In this document: in pieces, positions 31,424 to 41,986 of the stretch | How positions within the stretch are numbered: position 1 is the stretch's first letter | Layout: the number at the start of each line of letters is the position of its first letter | Assembly (NCBI GenBank): GCA_028869255.1 | Contig: CP110972.1 | Coordinates: forward strand, 3,725,001 to 3,789,000 | DNA: 64,000 nt | From: Pseudomonas poae | GTDB lineage: Bacteria > Pseudomonadota > Gammaproteobacteria > Pseudomonadales > Pseudomonadaceae | Direction of reading: 5' to 3' | Translations under genes and position numbers: made by a program | The notes under the pieces: model-generated | Database searches by the model: none | Told to the model about the DNA's origin: nothing | What the model saw: only the letters and a program-made list of their open reading frames with translations

Positions 31424-32713
31424 ATGGCTGACAAAAAAGCGCAGTTGATCATCGAGGGCGCAGCCCCCGTCGAGCTGCCCATTTTAACCGGCACCGTTGG
31501 TCCCGATGTTATCGACGTACGGGGCCTGACGGCCACGGGCCGTTTCACATTCGACCCAGGCTTCATGTCGACCGCCTCTTGCGAGTCGAAGATCACCTAT
31601 ATCGACGGTGACAATGGCATTTTGTTGCACCGGGGCTACCCGATCGAGCAACTGGCTGAAAAATCGGACTACCTGGAAACCTGCTACCTGCTGCTAAATG
31701 GCGAATTGCCAACAGCCGAGCAAAAAGCCCAGTTCGTCAGCACCGTGAAGAACCACACCATGGTTCACGAGCAGTTGAAGACCTTCTTCAACGGCTTCCG
31801 TCGCGACGCCCACCCGATGGCCGTCATGTGCGGCGTGGTCGGCGCCCTGTCGGCCTTCTACCACGACTCCCTCGACATCAATAACCCGCAGCATCGCGAA
31901 ATCTCCGCGATCCGCCTGGTTGCCAAGATGCCGACCCTGGCCGCAATGGTTTACAAGTACTCCATGGGCCAACCCATGATGTACCCGCGCAACGACCTGA
32001 CGTACGCGGAAAACTTCCTGCACATGATGTTCAACACCCCGTGCGAGATCAAACCGATCAGCCCGGTGCTCGCCAAGGCCATGGACCGGATTTTTATCCT
32101 CCACGCCGACCACGAGCAAAACGCCTCCACCTCTACCGTACGTCTGGCCGGCTCTTCGGGTGCCAACCCGTTCGCCTGCATCGCCGCCGGTATCGCCGCA
32201 CTGTGGGGCCCTGCCCACGGCGGTGCGAACGAAGCCGTTCTGACCATGCTTGACGAAATTGGCGATGTTTCCAACATCGACACCTTCATCGCCAAGGCCA
32301 AGGACAAGAACGATCCGTTCAAACTGATGGGCTTCGGTCACCGCGTTTACAAGAACCGCGACCCACGCGCCACCGTCATGAAGCAGACCTGCGACGAAGT
32401 GTTGAAGGAACTGGGTATCAAGAACGATCCGCAACTCGAACTGGCCATGCGCCTGGAAGAGATCGCCCTGACCGACCCATACTTCATCGAACGCTCGCTG
32501 TACCCGAACGTCGACTTCTACTCGGGGATCATCCTCAAGGCGATCGGCATTCCAACCAGCATGTTCACCGTGATCTTCGCCCTGGCGCGGACCGTGGGCT
32601 GGATCTCCCACTGGAAAGAAATGCTCTCCAGCCCGTACAAGATTGGCCGCCCGCGCCAGCTGTACACCGGCTACGAGTCGCGTGACATCACCAAGCTGGA
32701 AGATCGCAAGTAA
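31424..32713 (+). CDS. gltA: Citrate synthase
   Basis: 429-residue type II (hexameric, NADH-sensitive class) citrate synthase condensing acetyl-CoA with oxaloacetate. Catalytic regions are [20 protein letters not shown] (first active-site His), [15 protein letters not shown] (second His) and the late Asp in YPNVDFYSG. The ribosome site AGGAGGCCAC precedes the ATG. It is divergent from sdhCDAB, as in most gamma-proteobacteria, and ends in a strong terminator. Confidence 0.98.
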   Translation: MADKKAQLIIEGAAPVELPILTGTVGPDVIDVRGLTATGRFTFDPGFMSTASCESKITYIDGDNGILLHRGYPIEQLAEKSDYLETCYLLLNGELPTAEQKAQFVSTVKNHTMVHEQLKTFFNGFRRDAHPMAVMCGVVGALSAFYHDSLDINNPQHREISAIRLVAKMPTLAAMVYKYSMGQPMMYPRNDLTYAENFLHMMFNTPCEIKPISPVLAKAMDRIFILHADHEQNASTSTVRLAGSSGANPFACIAAGIAALWGPAHGGANEAVLTMLDEIGDVSNIDTFIAKAKDKNDPFKLMGFGHRVYKNRDPRATVMKQTCDEVLKELGIKNDPQLELAMRLEEIALTDPYFIERSLYPNVDFYSGIILKAIGIPTSMFTVIFALARTVGWISHWKEMLSSPYKIGRPRQLYTGYESRDITKLEDRK

Positions 32714-32737
32714 GCATTAACTGCTTGTTTGTAATGA

Positions 32738-32768
32738 GAACGGCCTCCCTTAGTGGAGGCCGTTTTCG
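32738..32768 (+). terminator. Terminator of gltA
   Basis: AACGGCCTCC, loop CTTAGT, GGAGGCCGTT followed by TTCGTTTG. Confidence 0.85.
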
Positions 32769-32789
32769 TTTGTGTCGCCTGTGCGGTCG

Positions 32790-32866
32790 CCATCGCAGGC
32801 AAGCCAGCTCCCACTTTTGACTGCGTTCCTACTCGGTCGAATGTGGGAGCTGGCTTGCCTGCGATA
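32790..32866. repeat. REP doublet (GCTGGCTTGCCTGCGAT type)
   Basis: ATCGCAGGCAAGCCAGCTCCCAC is facing GTGGGAGCTGGCTTGCCTGCGAT, 27 bases apart, in the gap between gltA and actP. Confidence 0.9.
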
Positions 32867-32897
32867 GCAATAGCCCGGCCACCCCATAACCCCAGGC

Positions 32898-32932
32898 AAA
32901 AAAAATGCCCCGGCCTTGCGACCGGAGCATTT
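32898..32932 (-). terminator. Terminator of actP
   Basis: AAATGCCCCGG (32903-32913) pairs with CCGGAGCATTT (32922-32932) with one G-T pair; on the minus strand it runs into eight T. Confidence 0.85.
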
Positions 32933-32949
32933 CTCATTCAGCTACACCC

Positions 32950-34608
32950 TTAGTGGTTGACCGCCCCACTCGCCCCCAGGCCAGTCTGCGAACGCACAAA
33001 CTGCGGGAAGTACAGCGCACGCTCTTTCTCCGCCGCCGCCGACTTGTCGGTGATGGAGAAGAACCAGATACCGACAAACGCAATGATCATCGAGAACAGC
33101 GCCGGGTACTCGTACGGGAAGATGGCTTTTTCATGATGCAGGATCGAGACCCAGATGGTCGGACCCAGCACCATCAGGCCGACGGCACTGACCAGGCCCA
33201 ACCAGCCGCCAATCATGGCGCCACGGGTGGTGAGGTTCTTCCAGTACATGGAAAGCAGCAGCACCGGGAAGTTACAGCTGGCGGCAATCGAGAACGCCAG
33301 GCCGACCATGAACGCGATGTTCTGGCTTTCAAACAGGATACCCAGGCCGATAGCCAGCACCGCCAGAGCGATGGTGGTGATCTTCGACACGCGAATCTCA
33401 TCTTTCTCGTTGGCCTTGCCTTTCTTGATCACGCTGGCGTACAGGTCATGGGACACCGCCGAGGCACCGGCCAGGGTCAAACCGGCAACCACTGCCAGGA
33501 TGGTGGCAAACGCCACGGCCGAGATGAAGCCCAGGAAGATACTGCCGCCCACCGCATTGGCCAGGTGCACCGCCGCCATGTTGTTACCACCCAACAGCGC
33601 GCCTGCAGCATCCTTGAACGCCGGGTTGGTGCTGACCAGCAGGATCGCGCCGAAACCGATGATAAAGGTCAGGATATAGAAGTAGCCGATGAAGCCAGTG
33701 GCATACAGCACGCTCTTACGCGCTTCCTTGGCGTCGCTTACGGTGAAGAAGCGCATCAGGATGTGCGGCAGGCCGGCGGTACCGAACATCAGTGCCAGGC
33801 CGAGAGAGAATGCCGAGATCGGGTCTTTCACCAGACCGCCAGGGCTCATGATCGCTTCACCTTTGGGGTGAACCTTGATCGCCTCGGCAAACAGCGTGTT
33901 GAAGTCGAAGTTGACGTGTTTCATCACCATCAGCGCCATGAACGAGGCACCGGACAGCAGCAGCACTGCCTTGATGATCTGTACCCAGGTGGTCGCCAGC
34001 ATGCCGCCGAACAGCACATACAGGCACATCAGGATACCCACCAGGATCACCGCCACATGGTAATCCAGGCCGAACAACAGCTGGATCAGCTTGCCCGCCC
34101 CCACCATCTGCGCGATCAGGTAGAACGCCACCACCACCAGCGAGCCACAGGCCGAGAGACTGCGGATCTGGGTTTGCCCCAGGCGATAGGACGCCACGTC
34201 GGCAAAGGTGTACTTGCCCAGGTTACGCAGGCGCTCGGCGATCAGGAACAGGATGATCGGCCAGCCCACCAGAAAGCCGATCGAGTAGATCAGGCCGTCG
34301 TAGCCGGAGGTAAACACCAGCGCGGAAATACCCAGGAAAGACGCCGCCGACATGTAGTCGCCGGCAATCGCCAGACCGTTCTGGAAACCGGTGATCTTGC
34401 CGCCGGCCGCATAGTAGTCGGCCGCCGACTTGTTACGTTTGGAAGCCCAGTAGGTGATGCACAGAGTGGCACCGACAAACGCGACGAACATCACGATGGC
34501 CGAGACGTTCAGCGGTTGCTTGTGTACTTCACCGGTCAATGCGTCCGCCGCCCAAAGGGCTGGAGCAAAGAGCGAAGCGCCGAATAGAGCCAGTAGACGC
34601 CGGATCAT
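32950..34608 (-). CDS. actP: Cation/acetate symporter
   Basis: 552-residue sodium:solute symporter family permease for acetate and similar short acids. The N-terminal signal-like segment ends PALWAADAL, followed by about 13 transmembrane helices. It has the family segments [27 protein letters not shown] and [27 protein letters not shown]. The start overlaps the DUF485 gene by 4 bases, the usual yjcH-actP pair. By memory it matches PA3234, with PA3235 and PA3236 adjacent as here. Confidence 0.95.
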   Translation of the reverse strand: MIRRLLALFGASLFAPALWAADALTGEVHKQPLNVSAIVMFVAFVGATLCITYWASKRNKSAADYYAAGGKITGFQNGLAIAGDYMSAASFLGISALVFTSGYDGLIYSIGFLVGWPIILFLIAERLRNLGKYTFADVASYRLGQTQIRSLSACGSLVVVAFYLIAQMVGAGKLIQLLFGLDYHVAVILVGILMCLYVLFGGMLATTWVQIIKAVLLLSGASFMALMVMKHVNFDFNTLFAEAIKVHPKGEAIMSPGGLVKDPISAFSLGLALMFGTAGLPHILMRFFTVSDAKEARKSVLYATGFIGYFYILTFIIGFGAILLVSTNPAFKDAAGALLGGNNMAAVHLANAVGGSIFLGFISAVAFATILAVVAGLTLAGASAVSHDLYASVIKKGKANEKDEIRVSKITTIALAVLAIGLGILFESQNIAFMVGLAFSIAASCNFPVLLLSMYWKNLTTRGAMIGGWLGLVSAVGLMVLGPTIWVSILHHEKAIFPYEYPALFSMIIAFVGIWFFSITDKSAAAEKERALYFPQFVRSQTGLGASGAVNH

Positions 34609-34916
34609 TGCGCAGCCTCCTTGAGAATCGCATTGTTCAGGTCGTCAAATTCGCCATTGGCGCGGCGCACGTAGATGCCGGTCAGGATAAAGGCCGACAC
34701 AATCAGCCCGACGCCCAGGGGAATGCCCCAGGTAATCGACGAACCGGGGCTGAGTTTGGCCCCCAGCACTTGTGGCCCATAGGCGATCAACAGGATGAAT
34801 CCGGAGTAAAGCCCTAGCATGATCGCCGAGAGAATCCAGGCGAACTTTTCCCTTTTTCTTACCAGCTCCTTGAAACGCGGGCTGTTTTGAATCGAGAGGT
34901 AAATGCTGTCGTTCAT
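34605..34916 (-). CDS. yjcH: DUF485 (YjcH-like) inner membrane protein
   Basis: 103 residues with two transmembrane helices (about 28-48 and 64-86) and the family motif [16 protein letters not shown] near the N-terminus. YjcH proteins are cotranscribed with ActP and presumed accessory to acetate uptake; the biochemical role is not established. It precedes actP with a 4-base overlap. Confidence 0.92.
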   Translation of the reverse strand: MNDSIYLSIQNSPRFKELVRKREKFAWILSAIMLGLYSGFILLIAYGPQVLGAKLSPGSSITWGIPLGVGLIVSAFILTGIYVRRANGEFDDLNNAILKEAAQ

Positions 34917-35066
34917 TGTTTTTATCCTCGCAGCACAGCTTTTTTATTATTGGAACGTATCCACTGTATGCGGCTGCGGAACAGGTTCCAGACGACCTTA
35001 GTATTAGAGGGAGTGTAGCGAGGGATTGAGAGGGCGAAGAAACATTTGCGGGTCACGAGAATTAAT

Positions 35067-35153
35067 GTGGGAGGGGGCTTGCCCCCGATGGCAGTGGGTC
35101 AGCTACAGATAAGCTGACTGATGCATTGCAATCGGGGGCAAGCCCCCTCCCAC
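35067..35153. repeat. REP doublet (GGGGGCTTGCCCCCGAT type)
   Basis: GTGGGAGGGGGCTTGCCCCCGAT is facing ATCGGGGGCAAGCCCCCTCCCAC. This is the only copy of this flavour in the window. It lies between yjcH and the binding-protein gene (34917-35178 is otherwise empty). Confidence 0.92.
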
Positions 35154-35178
35154 AGGGGTTGTATCAAGGCATTGGGAG

Positions 35179-36030
35179 TTATTTACCAACCCACTCGGCC
35201 ACACGCTCAGGGTGCTTGGCAACCCAATCCTTGGCTGCGGCATCCGGCTTGGCGCCTTCTTGGATAGCGAGCATGACTTCGCCGATTTCATCCTTGGAGG
35301 CCCACTGGAATTTCTTCAGGAAGGCCGCAACTTCCGGCGCTTTCTTCTCCAGGCCCTTGCTGCCGATGCTGTTGACGGTTTCAGCAGCACCATAAATCCC
35401 TTTTGGATCATCCAGGAAACGCAGTTTCCACTTGGCGAACATCCAGTGTGGCACCCAACCGGTGACCGCAATCGATTCCTGCTTGTCTTCGGCGCGGGTC
35501 AGCTCGGCGATCATCGCCGCGCCCGAACTGGCCTGCAGTTTGTAGTCCAGGCCATATTGCTTGATGGCTTCGTCGGTCTTGAGCATCACACCTGAACCAG
35601 CGTCGATGCCGACGATCTTGTTCTTGAAGGTGGTGTCGGTCTTGAGGTCTTCGATGGACTTGGCCTTGACGTACTCCGGCACGATCAGCCCGATCTTCGC
35701 ATCCTTGAAGTTGGGGCCGTAGTCGACCACCTTGTCCTTGTTCTTGGCCCAGTACTCACCGTGGGTCACAGGCAGCCAGGCGGAGAGCATGGCATCGAGC
35801 TTGCCGGTGGCCACGCCCTGCCACATGATCCCGGTGGCGACCGCTTGCAGTTTCACGTCATAACCGAGCTTTTGCTTGATCACCTCTGCCGCCACGTGGG
35901 TGGTGGCAACGCTGTCGGACCAGCCGTCCACGTAGCCGATGCTCAGGGTTTTGCTGTCGGCGCTGGCCAGTGTGGAGCTCATCGCAACTACCAGAGTGGC
36001 AGCTGCGCCCAAGAGTCGTCGCATCTTCAT
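35179..36030 (-). CDS. betX: Glycine betaine-type ABC substrate-binding protein (BetX-like)
   Basis: 283 residues with a signal peptide MKMRRLLGAAATLVVAMSSTLASA. The mature part is an OpuAC-type fold: SIGYVDGWSDSVATTHVAAEVI, GDVKLQAVATGIMWQGVATGK-like (here YDVKLQAVATGIMWQGVATG), AWLPVTHGEYW and AVTGWVPHWMFAKWKLRFLDDP. The tryptophans in these segments fit an aromatic box for quaternary amines. No permease or ATPase genes are near, consistent with an orphan binding protein sharing a transporter core. It is beside actP-yjcH as PA3236 (BetX) is. The ATG at 36030 follows GGGGAAGTACT. Confidence 0.85.
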   Translation of the reverse strand: MKMRRLLGAAATLVVAMSSTLASADSKTLSIGYVDGWSDSVATTHVAAEVIKQKLGYDVKLQAVATGIMWQGVATGKLDAMLSAWLPVTHGEYWAKNKDKVVDYGPNFKDAKIGLIVPEYVKAKSIEDLKTDTTFKNKIVGIDAGSGVMLKTDEAIKQYGLDYKLQASSGAAMIAELTRAEDKQESIAVTGWVPHWMFAKWKLRFLDDPKGIYGAAETVNSIGSKGLEKKAPEVAAFLKKFQWASKDEIGEVMLAIQEGAKPDAAAKDWVAKHPERVAEWVGK

Positions 36031-36362
36031 AGTACTTCCCCGAAAGTGCTGCGCCCGGCGGATGCCGAGCGACGTCAACCTGTTGTTATGTGGTGCACCG
36101 CGCCCCCTTCACGCGCATCGATCCGGAGACTGCGACATCAGTGGAGTGCTGACACTTCGATCATCAACCTGCCCGGGCCTTCGACCTGCTCTGTCAGCGA
36201 CCTCGTACAAGCAAGAAACGACATCACATCGCCAGTAGGACGTTTTGTAGGACTTGGCAGCACGATCCCGCCCGAACTTTGCATGTCAAAATTATGCAGC
36301 CCCACTGGGACGGGGCAAATCCGGGTAAGATGCGCGCCTTTGCTCCCCCAGATAAGCCGACC

Positions 36363-37917
36363 ATGCCCGCGAATGCCCGCTTCCCTGCCCTGCCCTATTT
36401 CTTCGCCGTGATCCTCGGGCTGCTGGCCCTTTTCAGCTATTGGTACGGCCTTGGCCGGCCAGTGGTGTTGCCGGATGTCGCCAGCGCCAGCCACAAGCTG
36501 CAATGTGCATCCTACACACCGTTCGACAAGGACCAGTCGCCCTTTGACCAGCCGTTCAAGCTGCGCCCCGAGCGCATGGACGCCGACCTGGCCCTGCTGG
36601 CCACCCGCTTCGAATGCATCCGCACCTATTCGATGACCGGCCTGGAAGCCTTGCCGGACCTGGCGCGCAAGCATGGGTTGAAGTTGATGATCGGCGCCTG
36701 GGTCAGCAGTGACCCGATCGCCACCGAAAAAGAAGTCGACCTGCTGATCACCTCGGCCAACGCCAACCCCGACGTCGTGACCTCGGTGATCGTCGGCAAC
36801 GAAGCCCTGCTGCGCAAGGAAGTCACGGCCAAGCAGCTGGTGAGGCTGATCCACAAGGTCAAAAGCCAGATCCAGCAGCCGGTCACCTACGCCGACGTCT
36901 GGGAGTTCTGGCTGCAACACCCGGAAATCGCACCTGCCGTGGATTTCCTGACCATCCACCTGCTGCCGTACTGGGAGGATGACCCGTCGGGCATCGACCA
37001 GGCCCTCAAGCATGTCGGGGATGTACGCCAGACGTTCGGCAACAAGTTTGCGCCCAAGGACGTGCTGATCGGCGAGACCGGCTGGCCCAGCGAAGGTCGC
37101 CAGCGCGAAACCGCGGTGCCGAGCCGGGTCAATGAGGCCAAGTTCATGCGTGGTTTTGTCGCGATGGCCGAAGCCAATGGCTGGCATTACAACCTGATCG
37201 AAGCCTTTGACCAGCCGTGGAAGCGCGCCAGCGAAGGTGCAGTCGGCGGTTACTGGGGCCTGTTCGACGCGGACCGCCAGGACAAGGGCATCCTCGCCGG
37301 GCCGGTGACCAATGTGCCTTACTGGCCGCTGTGGCTGGGCGTGGGCGGGATTATCCTGCTGGGTACGCTGGTGATTGGCGGTCGTGTTCGCAGCACACGC
37401 GCCGCGCTGATGCTGCCGTTACTCGGTGCGGTGGCGGCCTGTTCCATTGGCACTTGGGCCGAATTGACCCGCGTCACCGCACGCTTTAATGATGAGTGGG
37501 TGTGGGCCGGCTTGCTGGTGGCCCTGAACCTGCTGGTGCTGGCCCACGCGGCCCTGGCCCTGAGCGCACGGGAAGGCTGGCGCGAGCGTGCCTTCAACTG
37601 GCTGGAGCAACGGGCAGGCTGGCTGATGGCAATCGCCGGGTTTGCGGGGGCGGTGATGATGCTGGCGCTGGTGTTTGACCCGCGCTATCGCAGCTTTCCG
37701 AGTGCGGCGCTGGTGCTGCCGGCGTTGGTGTACTCTGGTGCGCCCTGTAACCGGGCCGCGTCGGGAGATTGCGTTGCTGGCCTTCATTATCGGTGCTGGC
37801 ATTGCGCCGCAGCTGTATCGCGAAGGTTTGCAGAACCAGCAGGCGTGGGGGTGGGCGGTGGTCAGCCTGCTGATGGTTGTGGCTTTGTGGCGTTGCTTGC
37901 GGGTGCGCAAGGCTTAA
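36363..37917 (+). pseudogene. Membrane-anchored GH17 beta-1,3-glucanase/transglycosylase-like gene with +1 frameshift
   Basis: The N-terminal helix (residues 8-30) anchors a GH17 catalytic domain (about 45-320). VTSVIVGNEALLR has the acid/base Glu and VLIGETGWPSEG the nucleophile Glu, followed by several transmembrane helices. Such proteins act on beta-1,3-glucans such as periplasmic glucans. After PALVY the frame is lost; removing the extra T at 37734 (TACTCTGG to TACCTGG) restores LVRPVTGPRREIALLAFIIGAG to a stop at 37917, giving 517 residues. The catalytic part is intact, so a product with an aberrant C-terminus (frame end at 37952) may still work. Confidence 0.8.
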
Positions 37918-37923
37918 GATTGC

Positions 37924-38004
37924 AATCGCAGGCAAGCCAGCTCCCACAGTGACCGAGTGCATCCCTTGGAATGCGGTCGACTGTGGGAGCTGGCTTGCCT
38001 GCGA
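37924..38004. repeat. REP doublet (GCTGGCTTGCCTGCGA type)
   Basis: ATCGCAGGCAAGCCAGCTCCCAC is facing GTGGGAGCTGGCTTGCCTGCGA; it directly abuts the end of the glucanase gene. Confidence 0.9.
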
Positions 38005-38014
38005 AGAGGCGCTA

Positions 38015-38383
38015 TCAGACAGCCCGAGGCTTCCTGACCAACCGCAACCCCGCTATCACCACCGCAAACACCGCAAACGTGGTGTTGTACAACGCCAGCG
38101 CCGGCAACCCGAACACCATCGCCAGCACTGCCAGCCCCCACCCCGCCCGGCCCGGCACAAAAAATGCCAGCACCGCCGTCACCAGCGCCGCCCAGCCCAT
38201 CACCTTGAAGTGAATCATCAACCCCAGGTTCGAACGCACCTGGCATTCCCAACGGCTTGCCTCGTCGGCACAGAGGCCGACCCACCGGCCATCCTCCATA
38301 AAGCCGTAACGTGCGGCATAGCTGGCAGCCAGCCATAGCGGCAGGGCAATAAGCAGCAGGATCAGGGGCAAACGACGGGACAT
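38015..38383 (-). CDS. Small inner membrane protein, unknown function
   Basis: 122 residues with hydrophobic segments near 5-24, 55-75 (FKVMGWAALVTAVLAFFV), 79-95 and 97-113, so about four helices. A cysteine pair lies in the first loop (VGLCADEASRWECQVRSNLG), probably periplasmic and able to form a disulfide. No domain is recognised. The ATG at 38383 has GGAGTGCTCC just upstream. It stands alone between a REP and a divergently read hydrolase gene; 38384-38618 holds the shared upstream DNA with no obvious site. Confidence 0.75.
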   Translation of the reverse strand: MSRRLPLILLLIALPLWLAASYAARYGFMEDGRWVGLCADEASRWECQVRSNLGLMIHFKVMGWAALVTAVLAFFVPGRAGWGLAVLAMVFGLPALALYNTTFAVFAVVIAGLRLVRKPRAV

Positions 38384-38618
38384 GGAGCACTCCGATAAGC
38401 AAAAACGGCGCTCAGCTTAATCCCCCAGCGGCCGTTAGCAAGGTGTGTACGCAGATAAGTGTTCATCCAAGCGCTGCAAAGTGTATCTTCTGGCTACTAT
38501 TACCCCGATTCCGACGTTTTTTTCCGACTTTTAGTGCCGAGGGCAGGCACTTCGGTGGCAACGCGGTGGTCATAGCCTGCGAACTTCATTCAGCACGTTT
38601 CCTCTTAGGGATTAAGTC

Positions 38619-39917
38619 ATGCTCCGTTCCTTGCGCTGTGCTGCCTTGCTGGGCAGCCTTTTTTTGAGTGCGTCAGCACTGGCCGTCGATATCGACCAGG
38701 CCACCTATGGCTACCCTTTGACGAACCCGTTCGAAGCGACCATTGCCACCACCCCTCCTGACCTTCGGCCTAAACTGCCGACGGATGATGAGATCAACCA
38801 GTCCGACTACACCCTGAACATGCGCCCAGAGCGCGAGTTCAGCCTGCCGGACAACTTCTGGGCGGTGAAGAAACTCACCTACCGCATCGCCAAGCAGGAC
38901 CGCGCCGCGCCGCTGATCTTCCTGATCGCCGGTACCGGTGCGCGGTTTGACAGCAGCATCAACGAATACCTGAAAAAGCTGTATTACCAGGCCGGCTACC
39001 ACGTGGTGCAGCTGTCTTCGCCCACCAGTTTCGACTTCATAGCCTCTGCCTCGCGCTTCGCCACGCCGGGAATCAGCCAGGAAGACGCCGAAGACATGTA
39101 CCGCGTGATGCAAGCCGTGCGCGCGCAGAACGCTTCGCTGCCGGTCACCGACTTCTACCTCACCGGCTACAGCCTCGGCGCCCTGGATGCGGCTTTTGTC
39201 AGCAAACTGGATGAGACCCGCCGCAGCTTCAATTTCAAGAAAGTGCTGTTGCTCAACCCGCCGGTCAACCTCTATACCTCGATCACCAACCTCGACAAGC
39301 TGGTACAGACCGAGGTCAAGGGCATCAACAACACCACCACCTTCTATGAGCTGGTGCTGAACAAGCTGACCCGTTACTTCCAGCAAAAGGGCTATATCGA
39401 CCTCAATGACGCCCTGCTTTACGACTTCCAGCAATCCAAGCAGCACCTGACCAACGAACAGATGGCCATGCTGATTGGCACCTCGTTCCGTTTCTCGGCC
39501 GCCGACATTGCCTTTACCTCGGACCTGATCAACCGCCGTGGCCTGATCATCCCGCCCAAGTACCCGATCACCGAAGGCACCAGCCTCACGCCGTTCCTCA
39601 AGCGTGCGCTGCAATGCGACTTCGACTGCTACCTCACCGAACAAGTGATCCCGATGTGGCGTGCGCGCTCCGACGGCGGCAGCCTGCTGCAACTGGTCGA
39701 CCAGGTCAGCCTTTACGCACTCCAGGACTACCTGCATACCAACCCCAAGATCGCCGTTATGCACAACGCCGACGACGTGATCCTGGGCCCTGGCGACCTC
39801 GGCTTCCTGCGTAAAACCTTCGGCGACCGCTTGACCGTCTACCCGCTGGGCGGCCATTGCGGCAACCTCAATTACCGCGTCAACGCCGACGCCATGCTGG
39901 AGTTCTTCCGTGGCTAA
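38619..39917 (+). CDS. Exported alpha/beta hydrolase
   Basis: 432 residues with a signal peptide ending at about SALAVD (residue 22). The hydrolase core has an oxyanion-like segment LIFLIAGTGARFDSS, the nucleophile elbow GYSLGAL (Ser near 189), an acid in MHNADDVILGPGDLG and the His in LGGHCGNL, giving a complete triad. The gene overlaps mlaA by 8 bases, so it is cotranslated with a phospholipid-trafficking lipoprotein. A role on envelope lipids is therefore plausible but inferred. Confidence 0.8.
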   Translation: MLRSLRCAALLGSLFLSASALAVDIDQATYGYPLTNPFEATIATTPPDLRPKLPTDDEINQSDYTLNMRPEREFSLPDNFWAVKKLTYRIAKQDRAAPLIFLIAGTGARFDSSINEYLKKLYYQAGYHVVQLSSPTSFDFIASASRFATPGISQEDAEDMYRVMQAVRAQNASLPVTDFYLTGYSLGALDAAFVSKLDETRRSFNFKKVLLLNPPVNLYTSITNLDKLVQTEVKGINNTTTFYELVLNKLTRYFQQKGYIDLNDALLYDFQQSKQHLTNEQMAMLIGTSFRFSAADIAFTSDLINRRGLIIPPKYPITEGTSLTPFLKRALQCDFDCYLTEQVIPMWRARSDGGSLLQLVDQVSLYALQDYLHTNPKIAVMHNADDVILGPGDLGFLRKTFGDRLTVYPLGGHCGNLNYRVNADAMLEFFRG

Positions 39918-40698
39918 ATATCTTCTGCTGCTTGCTGCCTTGATGTGCGCAGGCGTGGCCAATGCCGACAACAGCAAGGCTCACGCGCCGACCGTGGTCG
40001 GCTCCGATGGCTTCAAGGAACCACTGACCAAGCTCAAGTTCAACGCGGGCCTGGACCAGCGCGAGTTCGAACGCTCGTCGCTGACCGCGCTTAACGTGTA
40101 TGACCCGCTGGAGTCGTGGAACCGCCGCGTGTACCACTTCAACTACCGCTTCGACCAATGGGTTTACCTGCCCGTGGTCGACGGCTACACGTATGTAACC
40201 CCCAGCTTCCTGCGCACCGGCGTGAGCAACTTCTTCAACAACCTGGGCGACGTGCCCAACCTGTTGAACAGCCTGCTGCAACTCAAGGGACACCGCTCCC
40301 TGGAAACCACCGGGCGCCTGCTGCTCAACACCACCATCGGCATCGCCGGCCTGTGGGACCCGGCTACCGCCATGGGCCTGCCGCGCCAGAGCGAAGACTT
40401 CGGCCAGACCCTGGGCTTCTACGGCGTACCGGGCGGCGCGTACCTGGTGCTGCCAATCTTCGGCCCATCGAACCTGCGCGACACCACCGGCCTGCTGGTG
40501 GACTACACCGCAGAGAACCAGATCAACTTCCTCAACGTGGCTGAGGTCAGCTCCAACCATCCGGAAATCTGGGCCCTGCGCGCCGTCGACAAGCGCTACC
40601 AGACCAGCTTCCGCTACGGCCAGATGAACTCGCCGTTCGAGTATGAGAAGGTGCGCTATATCTACACGGAATCGCGCAAGTTGCAGATCGCCGAGTAA
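39910..40698 (+). CDS. mlaA: MlaA (VacJ)-family outer membrane lipid-asymmetry protein
   Basis: 262 residues with a signal peptide (KYLLLLAALMCAGVANA). The MlaA domain is clear: DPLESWNRRVYHFNYRFDQWV, VSNFFNNLGDVPNLLNSLLQ, NTTIGIAGLWDPA and GVPGGAYLVLPIFGPSNLRD. MlaA removes mislocalised phospholipids from the outer leaflet of the outer membrane together with porins. Unlike typical MlaA there is no good lipobox; the only early cysteine follows Met, so lipidation is doubtful. The start is GTG at 39910, inside the hydrolase gene end. Confidence 0.9.
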   Translation: MAKYLLLLAALMCAGVANADNSKAHAPTVVGSDGFKEPLTKLKFNAGLDQREFERSSLTALNVYDPLESWNRRVYHFNYRFDQWVYLPVVDGYTYVTPSFLRTGVSNFFNNLGDVPNLLNSLLQLKGHRSLETTGRLLLNTTIGIAGLWDPATAMGLPRQSEDFGQTLGFYGVPGGAYLVLPIFGPSNLRDTTGLLVDYTAENQINFLNVAEVSSNHPEIWALRAVDKRYQTSFRYGQMNSPFEYEKVRYIYTESRKLQIAE

Positions 40699-40706
40699 AC
40701 GCCCAC

Positions 40707-40740
40707 AAAAAAGGCCATTCGATTGAATGGCCTTTTTTTG
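40707..40740 (+). terminator. Terminator of the hydrolase-mlaA operon
   Basis: AAAAAAGGCCATTC, loop GATT, GAATGGCCTTTTTT. It is symmetric, so it also ends the convergent DUF808 gene. Confidence 0.9.
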
Positions 40741-40750
40741 TGCGCGCAAT

Positions 40751-41665
<915 letters not shown>

Positions 41666-41859
41666 GGAGGACATTCCTGCGGTGAGAGTGCCGCGAATAT
41701 AACGCGGCGGCCTTCAGGGAAGCGAGCCTGCACTGCCCAGGCTGCCGATCAATTCCAGGAGGCCAGTAGCGCAATGGCGGCTTGGGTGAGGTCATTTTTC
41801 CTTCAGCTCAAAGCGCACACCTCCTGCTTCAGCCTACGAAGAAACCACCGCACTCTCCG

Positions 41860-41888
41860 GAACCACCTGACTCGACAACGCCACATAA
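41860..41888 (+). promoter_or_regulatory. HrpL-type 'hrp box' promoter
   Basis: GGAACC (41860-41865), exactly 16 bases, then CCACATA (41882-41888). This meets the published consensus GGAACC-N15/17-CCACNNA of promoters read by the ECF sigma factor HrpL (RspL in P. fluorescens) for type III secretion genes. It lies on the correct strand about 98 bases before the start of the following gene. Confidence 0.8.
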
Positions 41889-41986
41889 ACTCGAACCGAA
41901 AAGTCTCGCGTTCAAATTGACAGGAAATGAAGCGTTCACTCAGCACCTTATTTCCGACGATGCACATTCAATTCAAGGTAACAAAC

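Noticed and set aside
36279..36362. Upstream extension of the GH17 gene to ATG at 36279
   Set aside because: It would put 28 polar residues before the membrane anchor and has no ribosome site; 36363 gives a normal N-terminal anchor.
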